Numbered from the stretch's first letter, positions 9,194 through 19,289 are shown. The stretch is 64,000 nucleotides of DNA from Oxalobacteraceae bacterium OTU3CAMAD1 (GCA_024123915.1 CP099650.1:4030001-4094000); one strand, 5' to 3'. Numbers and translations are program-made. The notes: generated from the letters alone by a model not told the origin.

Positions 9194-10795
9194 ATGCTAT
9201 CCACCGCTAACATCACCATGCAATTCGGCGCCAAGCCGCTGTTCGAAAACATCTCCGTCAAGTTCGGCGATGGCAACCGCTACGGCCTGATCGGCGCCAA
9301 CGGCTGCGGCAAATCCACGTTCATGAAAATCCTGGGCGGCGATCTGGAGCCGTCGGGCGGCAACGTGATGCTGGACACGAACGAGCGTCTGGGCAAGCTG
9401 CGCCAGGACCAGTTCGCCTATGAGGAAATGCGCGTGCTCGACGTGGTCATGATGGGCCACACCGAGATGTGGGCCGCGATGCAGGAACGCGACGCCATCT
9501 ACGCCAATCCGGAAGCGACCGACGACGATTACATGAAGGCCGCCGAGCTCGAAGGCAAAGTGTCCGAGTACGACGGCTACACGGCCGAGTCGCGCGCCGG
9601 CGAGCTGCTGCTGGGCGCCGGCGTGGACATCGAGCTGCACAAGGGACCGATGAGCAATGTGTCGCCGGGCTGGAAGCTGCGCGTATTGCTGGCCCAGGCG
9701 CTGTTCTCGAATCCGGACATCCTGCTGCTCGACGAGCCGACCAACAATCTGGACATCAACACCATCCGCTGGCTGGAGGACGTGCTGAACGACCGTAACT
9801 CCACCATGATCATCATTTCCCACGATCGCCACTTCCTCAACCAGGTCTGCACCCACGTGGCCGACATGGATTACGGCACGTTGAAGATCTATCCGGGCAA
9901 TTACGACGAGTACATGTTCGCCTCGACCCAGGCGCGCAACCAGCAACTGGCCAACAACGCCAAGGCCAAGGACAAGGTCGCCGAACTGCAGGACTTCGTG
10001 CGCCGCTTCGCCGCCAACAAATCCAAGGCCCGCCAGGCGACTTCGCGCGCCAAGCAGATCGAGAAGATCAAGGTCGACGACATCAAGCCGTCGTCGCGCG
10101 CCTATCCGTTCGTGCGCTTCGACGGCGAGAAGAAGTTGCACCGCCTGGCCGTCGAGGTCGACAGCATCGCGAAGAAATACGACCGCCAGCTGTTCAATAA
10201 CTTCAGCATCATGGTCGAGGCGGGCGAGCGCATCGCCATCATCGGCGCCAACGGCGCCGGTAAGACCACCTTGCTGCGTTGCATAGGCGGCGACGACATC
10301 GCCGGCCTGCACGCCGACCACGGCACCGTCAAGTGGGCCGAGAACGCCAACGTGGGCTACATGCCGCAGGATCCGACCGAGGAATTCGCCAAGGACACGA
10401 CGTTGACCGACTGGATGGGCGACTGGACCCAGGAAGGCGACGACGACCAGGCCGTGCGCTCGATCCTGGGCCGCCTGCTGTTCGGCGGCGACGAGGTCAA
10501 GAAGTCGGTCAAGGTGCTGTCCGGCGGCGAGAAGGGCCGCATGATGTACGGCAAGCTGATGCTGGGCCGCCACAACGTGCTGCTGCTCGATGAGCCGACC
10601 AACCACATGGACATGGAATCGATCGAGTCGCTCAACATCGCGCTGGAGAAGTACGCCGGCACGCTGATCTTCGTCTCGCACGACCGCGAGTTCGTGTCGT
10701 CGCTGGCCAACCGCATCCTCGAGATCAAGGAAAACGAAATCATCGATTTCCGCGGCAACTACGAGGACTACCTGTCCAGCCAGGGCATCGACTAA
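9194..10795 (+). CDS. ybiT: ABC-F family ATPase (YbiT type)
   Basis: A 533-residue soluble ABC-F protein with two nucleotide-binding domains and no membrane domain; the family acts on ribosomes. Domain 1 has Walker [10 protein letters not shown], the altered signature SPGWKLR and Walker [13 protein letters not shown]. The linker (about residues 240-300) is charged and Arg/Lys-rich ([20 protein letters not shown]). Domain 2 has [18 protein letters not shown] and [12 protein letters not shown]. The length and the [15 protein letters not shown] motif match E. coli YbiT rather than Uup or EttA. nadA follows 24 bases later and may share the transcript. Confidence 0.92.
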   Translation: MLSTANITMQFGAKPLFENISVKFGDGNRYGLIGANGCGKSTFMKILGGDLEPSGGNVMLDTNERLGKLRQDQFAYEEMRVLDVVMMGHTEMWAAMQERDAIYANPEATDDDYMKAAELEGKVSEYDGYTAESRAGELLLGAGVDIELHKGPMSNVSPGWKLRVLLAQALFSNPDILLLDEPTNNLDINTIRWLEDVLNDRNSTMIIISHDRHFLNQVCTHVADMDYGTLKIYPGNYDEYMFASTQARNQQLANNAKAKDKVAELQDFVRRFAANKSKARQATSRAKQIEKIKVDDIKPSSRAYPFVRFDGEKKLHRLAVEVDSIAKKYDRQLFNNFSIMVEAGERIAIIGANGAGKTTLLRCIGGDDIAGLHADHGTVKWAENANVGYMPQDPTEEFAKDTTLTDWMGDWTQEGDDDQAVRSILGRLLFGGDEVKKSVKVLSGGEKGRMMYGKLMLGRHNVLLLDEPTNHMDMESIESLNIALEKYAGTLIFVSHDREFVSSLANRILEIKENEIIDFRGNYEDYLSSQGID

Positions 10796-10819
10796 CTTTA
10801 CGTTCTTTCTTACGGCACC

Positions 10820-11965
10820 ATGCAAACCATCGAGATCAAATCCGTCGAGTACGATCATCCTCAAGACGGAGCCAGCTGCACCGCCCATGCCTGGGCGCGC
10901 ACGCCAGCGACACCGACGGCCGAACAGCGCACCGCGCTCAAGGCCCGCATCAAGCAACTGCTGGTCGAGAAGGAAGCGGTGCTCGTTTCGCACTACTACG
11001 TCGACGGCGACCTGCAGGACCTGGCCGAGGAAACCGGCGGCTGCGTCTCCGATTCGCTGGAGATGGCGCGCTTCGGACGCGACCACCCGGCCAAGACCTT
11101 GGTCGTGGCCGGCGTGCGCTTCATGGGCGAGACCGCCAAGATCCTCAGCCCGGAAAAGCGCATCCTGATGCCGGACCTGGACGCGACCTGTTCGTTGGAC
11201 CTGGGCTGCCCGGTCGACGAGTTCACCGCCTTCTGCGACGCCCATCCGGACCGCACGGTGGTGGTGTACGCCAACACCAGCGCGGCCGTCAAGGCGCGCG
11301 CCGACTGGATGGTGACGTCGTCGATCGGCCTCGACATCGTGGCCCACCTGCACGCGCAGGGCAAGAAAATCCTGTGGGCGCCGGACCGGCACCTGGGTTC
11401 CTACATTCAGAAGCAGACCGGCGCGGACATGCTGCTGTGGCAGGGCTCCTGCCTGGTGCATGACGAGTTCAAGGGCGTCGAGCTCGAGCTGCTGAAGGCG
11501 CAATATCCGGACGCCAAGGTACTGGTGCATCCGGAGTCGCCGGCCAACGTGGTGGCGCTGGCCGATGTGGTCGGCTCGACGACGCAGATCATCAACGCCG
11601 CCGTCGAGTCCGACGCCGATACCTTCATCGTCGCCACCGACAACGGCATCCTGCACAAGATGCGCGCGGCCGCGCCGGGCAAGCGCTTCATCGAGGCGCC
11701 GACCGCCGGCAACAGCGCCACCTGCAAGAGTTGCGCGCATTGCCCGTGGATGGCGATGAACGGCCTGCAAAACCTGGCCGACGTGCTGGAAAACATGGAA
11801 ACCAGCACGACCAACGAGATCCATGTCGATCCGGAGATCGGCCGCCAGGCGGTGGTGTCGATCAACCGCATGCTCGATTTCGCGGCCGCCAAGAAGGCCC
11901 GGGTGCAGCCCGGCGCCGACCTGGCCAAGGAAGCACAACTGTTTTCAGGAATTGGTCCCGCATGA
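10820..11965 (+). CDS. nadA: Quinolinate synthase NadA
   Basis: NadA condenses iminoaspartate with dihydroxyacetone phosphate to quinolinate, using a [4Fe-4S] cluster, in de novo NAD synthesis. The 381-residue protein shows the family landmarks: [30 protein letters not shown], the cluster cysteines in [10 protein letters not shown] (Cys124), in GSCLVHDEF and in [14 protein letters not shown], and a C-terminal [17 protein letters not shown]. Its stop overlaps the nadC start by four bases (ATGA), so nadA and nadC are translationally coupled. Confidence 0.96.
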   Translation: MQTIEIKSVEYDHPQDGASCTAHAWARTPATPTAEQRTALKARIKQLLVEKEAVLVSHYYVDGDLQDLAEETGGCVSDSLEMARFGRDHPAKTLVVAGVRFMGETAKILSPEKRILMPDLDATCSLDLGCPVDEFTAFCDAHPDRTVVVYANTSAAVKARADWMVTSSIGLDIVAHLHAQGKKILWAPDRHLGSYIQKQTGADMLLWQGSCLVHDEFKGVELELLKAQYPDAKVLVHPESPANVVALADVVGSTTQIINAAVESDADTFIVATDNGILHKMRAAAPGKRFIEAPTAGNSATCKSCAHCPWMAMNGLQNLADVLENMETSTTNEIHVDPEIGRQAVVSINRMLDFAAAKKARVQPGADLAKEAQLFSGIGPA

Positions 11966-12831
11966 TGAGTACTTTGTCGAATAAATTCGCGCCCTTCGAT
12001 GACGCGCTGAAAACGGCCTTCGAGGCCAATCTGCTGTCGGCCTTGCTGGAGGATGTGGGCACGGGCGATTTGACGGGCCTGCTGGTGCCGGAGGGCGGCC
12101 GCTCGACCGCGCGCGTAATCGTGCGCGAGGACGCGGTGCTGTGCGGCGCGCCGTGGTTTGAGGGCGTGATGAATTGCATGCAGGCCGGCATCGAGATCGA
12201 CTGGCAGTACGCCGAGGGCGACATGATGAAGGCCGACAGCGTCGTCTGCGTCATCCAGGGCCCGGCGCGCGCGCTGTTGACGGCGGAGCGGGCGGCGTTG
12301 AACTTCCTGCAGTTGCTGTCCGGCGTGGCGACCGCCACCCGCAAATACGTCGACGTCATCGCCGGCACCAACGCGGCCATCCTCGATACCCGCAAGACCT
12401 TGCCGGGCCTGCGTCTGGCGCAGAAGTACGCGGTGCGCGTCGGTGGCGGTCAGAACCAGCGCCTGGCGCTGTACGACGGCATCCTGATCAAGGAAAACCA
12501 TATCGCGGCGGCCGGCGGCATCACCAACGCGGTGCTGGCGGCCAAGCGTTTGGATAAGGGGGTATCGATCCAGGTCGAGGTCGAGAACCTGGACGAGCTG
12601 GCCGAGGCGCTGGCGGCGGGTGCGGTGTCCATCCTTCTGGACAACTTCAGCAACGACATGATGCGCGAGGCGGTCAAGATCAATGCGGGCAGGGCGCTGC
12701 TGGAGGCGTCGGGCGGCATCAACTTCGATACAGTGCGCGCCATCGCCGAAACGGGCGTCAACCGCATTTCGATCGGAAGCTTGACAAAAGATATACGCGC
12801 CACAGACTATTCTTTGCGGATTGTCAACTAA
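11962..12831 (+). CDS. nadC: Nicotinate-nucleotide pyrophosphorylase (carboxylating) NadC
   Basis: NadC converts quinolinate and PRPP to nicotinate mononucleotide. The 289-residue product has DVGTGDLTG, the PRPP/quinolinate-binding [27 protein letters not shown], and LLDNFS with EASGGI near the end. ATG 11962 overlaps the nadA stop (ATGA); a second ATG at 11965 follows directly. It ends the nadA-nadC operon. No clear intrinsic terminator follows; the next 100 bases are AT-rich and hold the promoter of the next gene. Confidence 0.96.
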   Translation: MMSTLSNKFAPFDDALKTAFEANLLSALLEDVGTGDLTGLLVPEGGRSTARVIVREDAVLCGAPWFEGVMNCMQAGIEIDWQYAEGDMMKADSVVCVIQGPARALLTAERAALNFLQLLSGVATATRKYVDVIAGTNAAILDTRKTLPGLRLAQKYAVRVGGGQNQRLALYDGILIKENHIAAAGGITNAVLAAKRLDKGVSIQVEVENLDELAEALAAGAVSILLDNFSNDMMREAVKINAGRALLEASGGINFDTVRAIAETGVNRISIGSLTKDIRATDYSLRIVN

Positions 12832-12860
12832 ATTATTTAAAAAATATGCAAATAATACAA

Positions 12861-12890
12861 TTGTTAAGGATGACTTAAAGATAATATAAT
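12861..12890 (+). promoter_or_regulatory. Promoter of the PEP-CTERM protein gene
   Basis: TTGTTA (12861-12866), an 18-base spacer and a perfect TATAAT (12885-12890) in an AT-rich patch, 42 bases before the ATG at 12933. It is the best sigma70-type promoter seen in this part of the window. Confidence 0.5.
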
Positions 12891-12932
12891 CTCCCTTGTT
12901 CTTTTGCCACTATTAACCAGGGAGATAGTTAG

Positions 12933-13721
12933 ATGAAATTGAAACATGTAGCGGGTATGTTGGCGTTGGTAGGTTTGAGCGGTCTGGCGCAGGCCGACAA
13001 CTTCGTCAACGGCGGCTTCGAATCCGGCACCACCAGTGGTTGGACCACCGGTGGCGGCTATCGCGGCGGCAGCCCGAACGCTTCCATCACGCCGGCGGAT
13101 TTCCTCGCCGGTGGCGCGCTGAACTCGGATGACGGCGCGCGCGGTGTGATCATCGACAAGACTTATGTCGATCCGAACGTGGGCGCGTTGATCGGTGCGA
13201 CCGTACTCGATGGTAACTATTCGTACCGCGTGGAAGACACCACCTACGGCGGCTACGGCACCGTGATCAGCCAGCAAGTCAAGAATTACACCGATACCGA
13301 CATTTACTTCGGCTGGAAGGCCGTGCTGGAAAACGGCGGCCACGTCGAGGACGAATCGGCTGCTATGATCCTGACCTTGACCGACAACACCACCGGCCAA
13401 CTGGTCCTGAGCCGCACCTACAACGCCGGCAACGGCGGCGGCGGTGTCGATTCGCGCTTCCAGACCTCGGGCGAGTTCTTCTACACGGCGGCATGGCAGC
13501 TCGAGCACCTGAGCATCGACCAATCCCTGTCCGGCCACGACTTCACGTTGTCGCTGCTGGCAGCCGACTGCGAGCCTACCGGCCACACCGGCTACGCCTA
13601 TATCGACGGCTTCGGTTCCTATGTTCCGCCGGTACCAGAGCCTGAAACCTACGCCATGATGCTGGCCGGACTGGGCATGATGGGCTGGGTGGCGCGCCGC
13701 AAGAAAGCCGCCAAGGTTTAA
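12933..13721 (+). CDS. PEP-CTERM sorting domain protein
   Basis: A 262-residue secreted protein. It has an N-terminal signal peptide (MKLKHVAGMLALVGLSGLAQA), a beta-rich middle beginning NFVNGGFESGTTSGWTTGG (a carbohydrate-binding-like start common in these proteins), and a C-terminal sorting signal: VPEPETYAMMLAGLGMMGWV followed by the basic tail ARRKKAAKV. PEP-CTERM proteins are processed by an exosortase and are linked to exopolysaccharide. No exosortase is in the window, but a remnant of a PEP-CTERM-associated sugar transferase lies at 16991. AGGGAG precedes the ATG. Confidence 0.9.
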   Translation: MKLKHVAGMLALVGLSGLAQADNFVNGGFESGTTSGWTTGGGYRGGSPNASITPADFLAGGALNSDDGARGVIIDKTYVDPNVGALIGATVLDGNYSYRVEDTTYGGYGTVISQQVKNYTDTDIYFGWKAVLENGGHVEDESAAMILTLTDNTTGQLVLSRTYNAGNGGGGVDSRFQTSGEFFYTAAWQLEHLSIDQSLSGHDFTLSLLAADCEPTGHTGYAYIDGFGSYVPPVPEPETYAMMLAGLGMMGWVARRKKAAKV

Positions 13722-13810
13722 GTAAGCGGCGCTGCCGCGATGAACTGCTAGAATCCTCCTTGTTGCACGGTTTGTTGTGCCGGATGCTCCGGCAGGGAGG
13801 CTGCTTGCGC

Positions 13811-14614
13811 GTGATCGCGGCGTTTCAGGAAGACCCATTGGCTTTTCTCGTTCGACGGCGTCTGCTGTTCGGCACGTGCGGCATTGCGCTCGGCGCTTTG
13901 CCGCATTTTGCTTTGGGCGCCGACAAAGCGCCGCTGCGGGTGGTCGGCACGCGTTTCGAGGGCGTGTACGAGCGCGAGGCCGATGGCGGATTTTCCGGCC
14001 TGGGTGTCGAGGTGGTGCGCTTGCTCGCCAAGCGCCGGGACTGCGCCGTGCAGTTTGAAGTCTATCCCTGGCGGCGCGCGCAGCAGCGCGTGGCCATGGG
14101 CCTGGCCGACGTGCTGGTCGGGCCCTACAAATCCGCCGAGCGCGAGCAAATCATGCGCTTCGGCGAACAACCGTTTTTCCAGGACCAGGTGGCGTTTTAT
14201 TCACGCGCCAAGGGCATGGTGTTCTGGGGTGGCGACTACGCCGCGCTCAAGGGCAAGCGTATCGTCACGCTCAACGGCTGGAGTTACGGCGCAGCGTTCA
14301 CCGCGGCGGCTGCGGGCTTGAATATCAGCGTCGCCAACAACGTCGAGAACGGTTTGATGATGCTGATCTACGGCCATGTGGATATGTTTGCCAGCAACCG
14401 GCGCGACACCGATCCGGTGATACAGCGCATGGGCTTGACCGACAAGCTGCTGCCGGTGGCGCCACTGATCGATACGCAGAACGCCTATTTCGCTTTTCCC
14501 AAAACGGCGATCGGCGAGGAACTGGCCGGCGCCTTCGATCAGTTGCTGTCGGAATTAAAGAGCAACGGCGAGTTGCGGCGCATGGCCAGGCGCCACCTGG
14601 TCAGCCTGCCTTGA
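13811..14614 (+). CDS. Periplasmic solute-binding protein family 3
   Basis: A protein of about 267 residues of the bacterial extracellular solute-binding family (SBP_bac_3): LRVVGTRFEGVYEREADGGFSG, YPWRRAQQRVAMGLADVLVGP, LKGKRIVTLNGWSYG and a C-terminal ELKSNGELRRMARRHL. The N-terminus VRRRLLFGTCGIALGALPHFALGAD is an export signal, possibly Tat-like, with no lipobox. The start is uncertain: GGGAGG at 13795-13800 could serve the GTG at 13811 (chosen, spacing 10) or a TTG at 13805 (spacing 4). No permease or ATPase adjoins it, so it may be a stand-alone sensor or binding protein. It overlaps the end of the convergent GNAT gene by 14 bases. Confidence 0.8.
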   Translation: MIAAFQEDPLAFLVRRRLLFGTCGIALGALPHFALGADKAPLRVVGTRFEGVYEREADGGFSGLGVEVVRLLAKRRDCAVQFEVYPWRRAQQRVAMGLADVLVGPYKSAEREQIMRFGEQPFFQDQVAFYSRAKGMVFWGGDYAALKGKRIVTLNGWSYGAAFTAAAAGLNISVANNVENGLMMLIYGHVDMFASNRRDTDPVIQRMGLTDKLLPVAPLIDTQNAYFAFPKTAIGEELAGAFDQLLSELKSNGELRRMARRHLVSLP

Positions 14615-15149
14615 TGGTGATGGCCTTGCGCATGCGGGTCAGCGGCACTTGCACCGGGCCGGGCAAGGCGATCTCGAAGTTGTCGACTTCGCTGAAGCCG
14701 CAGGCCAGGTACAGCGGGACGCCGGGCATGGTGGCCGCCAGCTCCAGGGCGTGAAAGCCGGCCTCGGCGGCGGCATCGGTGCAGTGCTGCAGCAGCAGCC
14801 GACCCAATCCCTGGCGCGCGGCGGACGGATCGACGAAGAAGGCGCGGATGCGGGCCGGCTCGGTGGCCGGGTCGAGCAGGGCGTCGATGCCTTGTTTAGT
14901 GCGGTCGGCGCCGAACAAGGTGCTGCGCTTGCTCCAGCCGCCACACGCCACCAGCTTGCCTTGCTGTTCGATGAGGAAATACGTCTGGTCGGCCACCAGC
15001 TGGGTATCGACGCCGAATACGTGTTGCGTCACCGCCCGCGCCTGTTCGGCGGTGTAAAAGCCTTCGCTCAGTTCGATGCCGGAGCGCTTGATCAGCGCTT
15101 CCATGGCGGGAATGTCGGCGGGCGCGGCGGCGCGTACGGTGACCGTCAA
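14601..15149 (-). CDS. GNAT family N-acetyltransferase
   Basis: A 182-residue acetyltransferase with the GNAT fold: VRAAAPADIPAMEALI at the start, a central LVACGGWSKR strand, the acetyl-CoA motif ARIRAFFVDPSAARQGLGRLLL (the RQGLGR loop) and FHALELAATMPGVPLYLACGF near the end. The start is a TTG at 15149 preceded by AGGGACGGA, 11 bases after the nadB stop, so it is in the nadB operon. The acceptor substrate is unknown. Reading the open frame further upstream would run in another frame across nadB and is not real. Confidence 0.82.
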   Translation of the reverse strand: MTVTVRAAAPADIPAMEALIKRSGIELSEGFYTAEQARAVTQHVFGVDTQLVADQTYFLIEQQGKLVACGGWSKRSTLFGADRTKQGIDALLDPATEPARIRAFFVDPSAARQGLGRLLLQHCTDAAAEAGFHALELAATMPGVPLYLACGFSEVDNFEIALPGPVQVPLTRMRKAITIKAG

Positions 15150-15160
15150 GATGTCCGTCC

Positions 15161-16774
15161 CTAATTGCGGCGCGGCGGCATCAGGATGCTCGGCAAAGCC
15201 TTCGGCAACGTTTCCGGATAGTCGCGGCTGAAATGCAGGCCCCGGCTTTCGCGGCGCTGCAGCGCGCTGTTGACGATCAGGTTGGCCACGTCGACCAGGT
15301 TGCGCAGTTCCAGCAGGTCGTGCGTGATGCGGAAGTTGCGGTAGTACTCGTCGATTTCTTCCTTCAGCAGCGCGATGCGGTGCTGCGCGCGTTCCAGGCG
15401 CTTGGTGGTGCGCACGATGCCGACGTAGTTCCACATGAAGCGGCGCAGCTCGTCCCAATTGTGGGAAATGACCACTTCCTCGTCGGCGTCGGTGACGCGG
15501 CTTTCGTCCCAATCGGGCAGGTAGGGCACTTCGCCTTTTTCCTTGGCGGCGATGTCGCGCGCGCAGGCGCTGCCGATGACCACGCATTCGAGCAGCGAGT
15601 TGCTGGCCAGGCGGTTGGCGCCGTGCAGGCCGGTGCAGGCGGTCTCGCCCACGGCGTACAGGCCGGGCAGGTCGGTGCGGCCGAACAGGTCGGTCACCAC
15701 GCCGCCGCAGGTGTAGTGCGCGGCCGGCACGATCGGGATCGGCTGCTTGGTGATGTCGATGCCCAGCTCCAGGCAGCGCGCGTAGATCGTCGGGAAGTGT
15801 TCGATCAGGAATTCGGCCGGCTTGTGGCTGATGTCCAGGTGCACGTAGTCGAGGCCGCGCTTCTTGATCTCGAAGTCGATCGCGCGGGCCACCACGTCGC
15901 GCGGCGCCAGCTCGGCGCGCTCGTCGTGGGCCAGCATGAAGCGCGTGCCGGCGGCGGCGCCCGCTTCCGGCGGCAGCTTGAGCAGGCCGCCCTCGCCACG
16001 GATCGCCTCGGTGATCAGGAACGATTTGGCGTAGGGGTGGTACAGGCAGGTCGGGTGGAACTGGATGAACTCCATGTTCGAGATGCGGCAGCCGGCGCGC
16101 CAGGCCATGGCGATGCCGTCGCCGCTGGCGGTGTCCGGATTGGTGGTGTACAGGTAGACCTTGCCGGCGCCGCCGGTGGCCAGGACGGTATGCTCGGCGG
16201 CGAAGGTCAGCACCTGGCCCGATTTCTCGTCCTGGACGTACAAGCCGTAGCATTTCGGCTGGGAATGGCCTTTTTTGACCGGATGCAGCTTGTCGGAGGT
16301 GATCAGGTCGATCGCGCAGTGGTGCTCGAACAAGGTGATGTTCGGATGGGCGCGGACTTTTTCCTCCAGCGTGACTTGCACCGCGTGGCCGGTGGCGTCG
16401 GCCGCGTGGATGATGCGGCGCTGGCTGTGGCCGCCTTCGCGGGTCAGGTGGAAGCCCAGTTCGGCCGACGAGTCGCGCGTGAACGGCACGCCCTGCGCGA
16501 TCAGCCATTCGATCGCCTCGCGGCCGTGCTCGACGATGTAGCGCGTGGCGCTTTCGTCGCACAGGCCGCCGCCGGCGATCAGGGTGTCGTCGATGTGCTG
16601 GGTGTGGCTGTCGCCGGAATCGAGCACGGCGGCGATGCCCCCTTGCGCCCAGTTGCTGGCGCCGTCTTTGAGCGCGCGTTTGGAGATAATCGCGACTGTG
16701 CGCGTTTCGGCCAGGTGCAGGGCGACCGAGAGGCCGGCCAATCCGCTGCCGACGATTGCAACATCAAATTTCAT
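15161..16774 (-). CDS. nadB: L-aspartate oxidase NadB
   Basis: NadB oxidises L-aspartate to iminoaspartate with FAD, feeding NadA. The 537-residue protein begins [21 protein letters not shown] (the dinucleotide-binding motif), then [36 protein letters not shown] and [19 protein letters not shown], all typical. I chose the ATG at 16774; an upstream ATG at 16804 would add ten unlikely residues. It lies 3 kb from nadA-nadC but on the opposite strand, so the pathway is clustered but split into two transcripts. Confidence 0.95.
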   Translation of the reverse strand: MKFDVAIVGSGLAGLSVALHLAETRTVAIISKRALKDGASNWAQGGIAAVLDSGDSHTQHIDDTLIAGGGLCDESATRYIVEHGREAIEWLIAQGVPFTRDSSAELGFHLTREGGHSQRRIIHAADATGHAVQVTLEEKVRAHPNITLFEHHCAIDLITSDKLHPVKKGHSQPKCYGLYVQDEKSGQVLTFAAEHTVLATGGAGKVYLYTTNPDTASGDGIAMAWRAGCRISNMEFIQFHPTCLYHPYAKSFLITEAIRGEGGLLKLPPEAGAAAGTRFMLAHDERAELAPRDVVARAIDFEIKKRGLDYVHLDISHKPAEFLIEHFPTIYARCLELGIDITKQPIPIVPAAHYTCGGVVTDLFGRTDLPGLYAVGETACTGLHGANRLASNSLLECVVIGSACARDIAAKEKGEVPYLPDWDESRVTDADEEVVISHNWDELRRFMWNYVGIVRTTKRLERAQHRIALLKEEIDEYYRNFRITHDLLELRNLVDVANLIVNSALQRRESRGLHFSRDYPETLPKALPSILMPPRRN

Positions 16775-16990
16775 GATCACATGTGAAATGCTGTAAGGAA
16801 GCATGACTATAGTCTATTTGTCACACCTTCGTCATATTCCCCCGTTTTTTGCTGGTCTTTTGCCGGTTTTTCCCATTTTCTGAGCCCGGTTTGCGCTAGC
16901 GCCGGTTTGCGGTTGTGGGCGCGCAAAGCGAACGGACCTGCTTGTCTCCATCATGAAAGTTCCGCCGGTCAGAGCGGCAGGGAGCTTATT

Positions 16991-17191
16991 GTGATCAGAA
17001 TATTTCATCATTACGTGTCGAAAATGGCCTTCATGCTGCTGATGCTGGAGCTGCTGGTGTTATTGACGGCCGCTGTCGCCAGCGCGCCGCTGTGGCGGCA
17101 AGGCGCGCCGTCGCCGGGGGCCAGCCTGTATCCGCCGGCGCTGGCGTTCGCGCTGGTGCTGGTGTTCAGCATGGGGGCGCTGGGCATGTAG
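16991..17191 (+). pseudogene. N-terminal remnant of a PEP-CTERM-type sugar transferase
   Basis: GTG 16991, with AGGGAG at 16979-16984, opens a 66-codon frame: MIRIFHHYVSKMAFMLLMLE, then a second hydrophobic segment ending FALVLVFSMGALGM and a stop. This is the usual start of the membrane-bound polyprenyl glycosylphosphotransferases of PEP-CTERM/exosortase loci (TIGR03013-like), which are normally about 460 residues and continue after GALGMY. Here the gene stops exactly where the sequence turns into the 3' part of prkA on the other strand. I read it as the broken 5' end of a once-functional gene with its ribosome-binding site still intact; the family assignment is from memory of the motif. Confidence 0.65.
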
Positions 17192-18630
17192 AACTCCTTG
17201 CGCGTTAGCACCAGATAGTCGACCCACTTGCGCTTGCGGGCCGATTCGATGCGGGCGTCGCTTTCGATGCCGTCCTTGAGCGCCAGCAGCAGGTCCATCG
17301 TGCTCAGGCTGCTGCGCTGCGACTGGATGATGGCGTTCGACAGGGCATTGATGACGAAGCGCGGCGACACGCCGGACAGGCCTTCGTCCGGCGCCTTTTC
17401 CTTGTTGCGCACGCGTAGCGCCTCCGAGTGATGCACGCCGTCGACGTCCTCGCCCGCGTGGATGCGCACGCGCCGCGCCAGTTCGTTGTCGCGGTCCTCG
17501 CCCTCGTGCAGGCGAGTCAGGACGGCGAACACCGCCGCCGCGTGCAGCACGTGCGGGTCGAGGTGGACGCTGCGGAAGGCCGCCGCCGCAGCCAGGATCA
17601 GCTTGTGATAAATGCGCGCCTCCTCGCGGAAATTCAGGGTGTACGGCACCTGCACGATGACCATGCGGTCGAGCAAGCCTTCGTTTTCGCTCTCCTGCAG
17701 AAATTTGCGGAACTCGGCCAGGTTGGTGTGCGCCAATATCGTCTCGTCCAGATAAATCAGGGGAAAGCGCGCCACCTTGACGTTTTTTTCCTGTGTTAAC
17801 GTCAGCAGCAGATACAGGAATTCGCGCTTGACCTTCAGGATCTCGATCATTTCCAGCATGCCGCGGCTGGCCGCGTACACGGCGCCCGACCACGACCACG
17901 CGCGCGGGTCGCCCTCGTCGCCGTACTCGGCCACCCTGGACAGGTCGACCGAGCCGACCAGGTCGGCGATATCGGCCGTGTTCGGATCGTGCGGCGCATA
18001 GGTGCCGATGGCGCTGCGGCCGGCCTCGGATATGAAAATGCGCTCGACCGGCATGCGCAGGAAGTCGCCGGCCAGCTCGTGCTCCAGGCGTGCCCGGCAG
18101 TGGGGGCACAGTTCCCCGGCGACCTCGACGTTATAGGTGTCGCGGAAGCCGGAGCGCATTGTGTGCGGCACCAGGTGCAACGGCGATTCATGCACCGGAC
18201 AGCCGGCGATGCCGTACAGCGCCCCCTGGTCGGTGTAGCTGTATTCCTCGAGGCCCCGTTTCAGCCTGATCACGAGGGTGGACTTGCCGCCGGAAGGGGG
18301 GCCGAGCAGCAGCAACAGGCGCCGTCCGACCTCCGAGCCGGCGGCGGCGGCCTTGAAATAGTCCGCCACGCGCGCCAGGGCGTCGTCGATGCCGAACAGC
18401 TCGTCCGCGAACAGGCTGCAGCGCAGCTTGCCGTTCGGGTCCTGCTTGCCGCTCCAGCGCAGCATGTCCCAGATGTACTGATGGGAGCTGCGCGCTAACT
18501 GGCAGGGGGAGGCCGGCAAGACCTGCTCCATGAACTGCGAGAAACTTCCGGTCCAATGCCCGGCCCGGTGCTGGCGGGTAAAGGCCAACAGCTGTTCCTG
18601 GAATTGTGCTTGCTCGGTCAGTTGATCCAT
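17011..18630 (-). CDS. prkA: PrkA-type serine protein kinase, C-terminus lost by rearrangement
   Basis: PrkA/YeaG is a AAA-related serine kinase involved in stress responses. From ATG 18630 the protein reads MDQLTEQAQFQEQLLAF, with Walker A GPPSGGKST (residues 110-118), GTYAPHDPNTADIADLVGSV, YSGA-like WSWSGAVYAASRGMLE, PLIYLDETILAHTNLAEF, VQVPYTLNFREEARIY, and DEGLSGVSPRFVINALSNAI. Homology runs to RKEF near 17192 (about 480 residues). The family is normally about 640, so the C-terminal domain is missing. The open frame continues to 17011 only by reading backwards through the sugar-transferase remnant, giving about 60 unrelated residues (539 in all). The usual partners yeaH and spoVR are absent. 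Activity is doubtful. Confidence 0.8.
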   Translation of the reverse strand: MDQLTEQAQFQEQLLAFTRQHRAGHWTGSFSQFMEQVLPASPCQLARSSHQYIWDMLRWSGKQDPNGKLRCSLFADELFGIDDALARVADYFKAAAAGSEVGRRLLLLLGPPSGGKSTLVIRLKRGLEEYSYTDQGALYGIAGCPVHESPLHLVPHTMRSGFRDTYNVEVAGELCPHCRARLEHELAGDFLRMPVERIFISEAGRSAIGTYAPHDPNTADIADLVGSVDLSRVAEYGDEGDPRAWSWSGAVYAASRGMLEMIEILKVKREFLYLLLTLTQEKNVKVARFPLIYLDETILAHTNLAEFRKFLQESENEGLLDRMVIVQVPYTLNFREEARIYHKLILAAAAAFRSVHLDPHVLHAAAVFAVLTRLHEGEDRDNELARRVRIHAGEDVDGVHHSEALRVRNKEKAPDEGLSGVSPRFVINALSNAIIQSQRSSLSTMDLLLALKDGIESDARIESARKRKWVDYLVLTRKEFYMPSAPMLNTSTSANASAGGYRLAPGDGAPCRHSGALATAAVNNTSSSSISSMKAIFDT

Positions 18631-18794
18631 CGTCGCCTTTCCTCCAGCGTCGCGCAGATCCGGACGCGCGGCACTTCGGAGTATGGTCCGACGCATGGCA
18701 GGTCGCCTGATCTGCCTCAAATGGAAAAACGGATTTTTATGGCTGCAGGCTGGTCGTCGATGCCCCAAGCGTATCGCTGGCGAGGCGCGCGGGC

Positions 18795-18831
18795 AAAAAA
18801 AAACCGCCGCACCCTGAGGTGAAGCGGTTTG
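18795..18831 (-). terminator. Rho-independent terminator of the Sel1 protein gene
   Basis: On the minus strand AAACCGCTTCACC pairs with GGGTGCGGCGGTTT (a 12-pair stem with one mismatch), followed by a run of U. It lies 30 bases after the stop of the Sel1 gene. Confidence 0.85.
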
Positions 18832-18860
18832 ATGCCCGGATGAGGGGACTCGCGGGGAAC

Positions 18861-19289
18861 TTAGCGCGGCGCGTAGTTGACGCTGGTCGCTTCCTTGATC
18901 ACGCGGCCTGCCGTGCGCGCCGCGTTGGCGGCGCCGGCGCCACCCATGCCGTCGCCGGCTTCGTGCGCCATGCCGACCAGACCGACGGCCGCCTGGGCAT
19001 CGCCTGCGCTGGCCGCGCGTTCGAACAAAGCGATCGCCTCGTTGCGCTTGGCCGGGTTGGACAAATACCGCAATGCCAGCTCGCGCTGGGCCACCGCGGA
19101 GCCCTGGTCTGCCCATTCCTGTAAACGTCGCTCCGCCGCCGGTTGGCCCTGCGGACCGATTTGCATCGCGGCGGCTTCAATCACGGTCGAGGCGGGTACG
19201 GTACCTTCCTGCGCCTGGCAGGCGATCAACGCCCCGACCAGAACCAGAACCGACGATACCAACACACCTGACTTGTTGAATAAATCCAT
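18861..19289 (-). CDS. Small Sel1-repeat protein
   Basis: A 142-residue protein. The N-terminus (MDLFNKSGVLVSSVLVLVGALIACQAQ) is a hydrophobic export signal or lipoprotein-like signal (ALIAC). Two Sel1-type helical repeats follow: ADQGSAVAQRELALRYLSN and AASAGDAQAAVGLVGMAHEA. Such repeats usually hold protein partners. It has a candidate promoter at 19334-19362 and its own terminator, so it is probably a single-gene transcript. Function unknown. Confidence 0.8.
   Translation of the reverse strand: MDLFNKSGVLVSSVLVLVGALIACQAQEGTVPASTVIEAAAMQIGPQGQPAAERRLQEWADQGSAVAQRELALRYLSNPAKRNEAIALFERAASAGDAQAAVGLVGMAHEAGDGMGGAGAANAARTAGRVIKEATSVNYAPR

Noticed and set aside
9197..11938. An open frame of about 910 codons opposite ybiT and nadA
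   Set aside because: It spans two real genes on the other strand and has no motif of its own.
14601..16562. A 653-codon frame joining the GNAT protein to a frame inside nadB
   Set aside because: Only the last 182 codons match GNAT; the rest is out of frame with nadB and has shadow composition.
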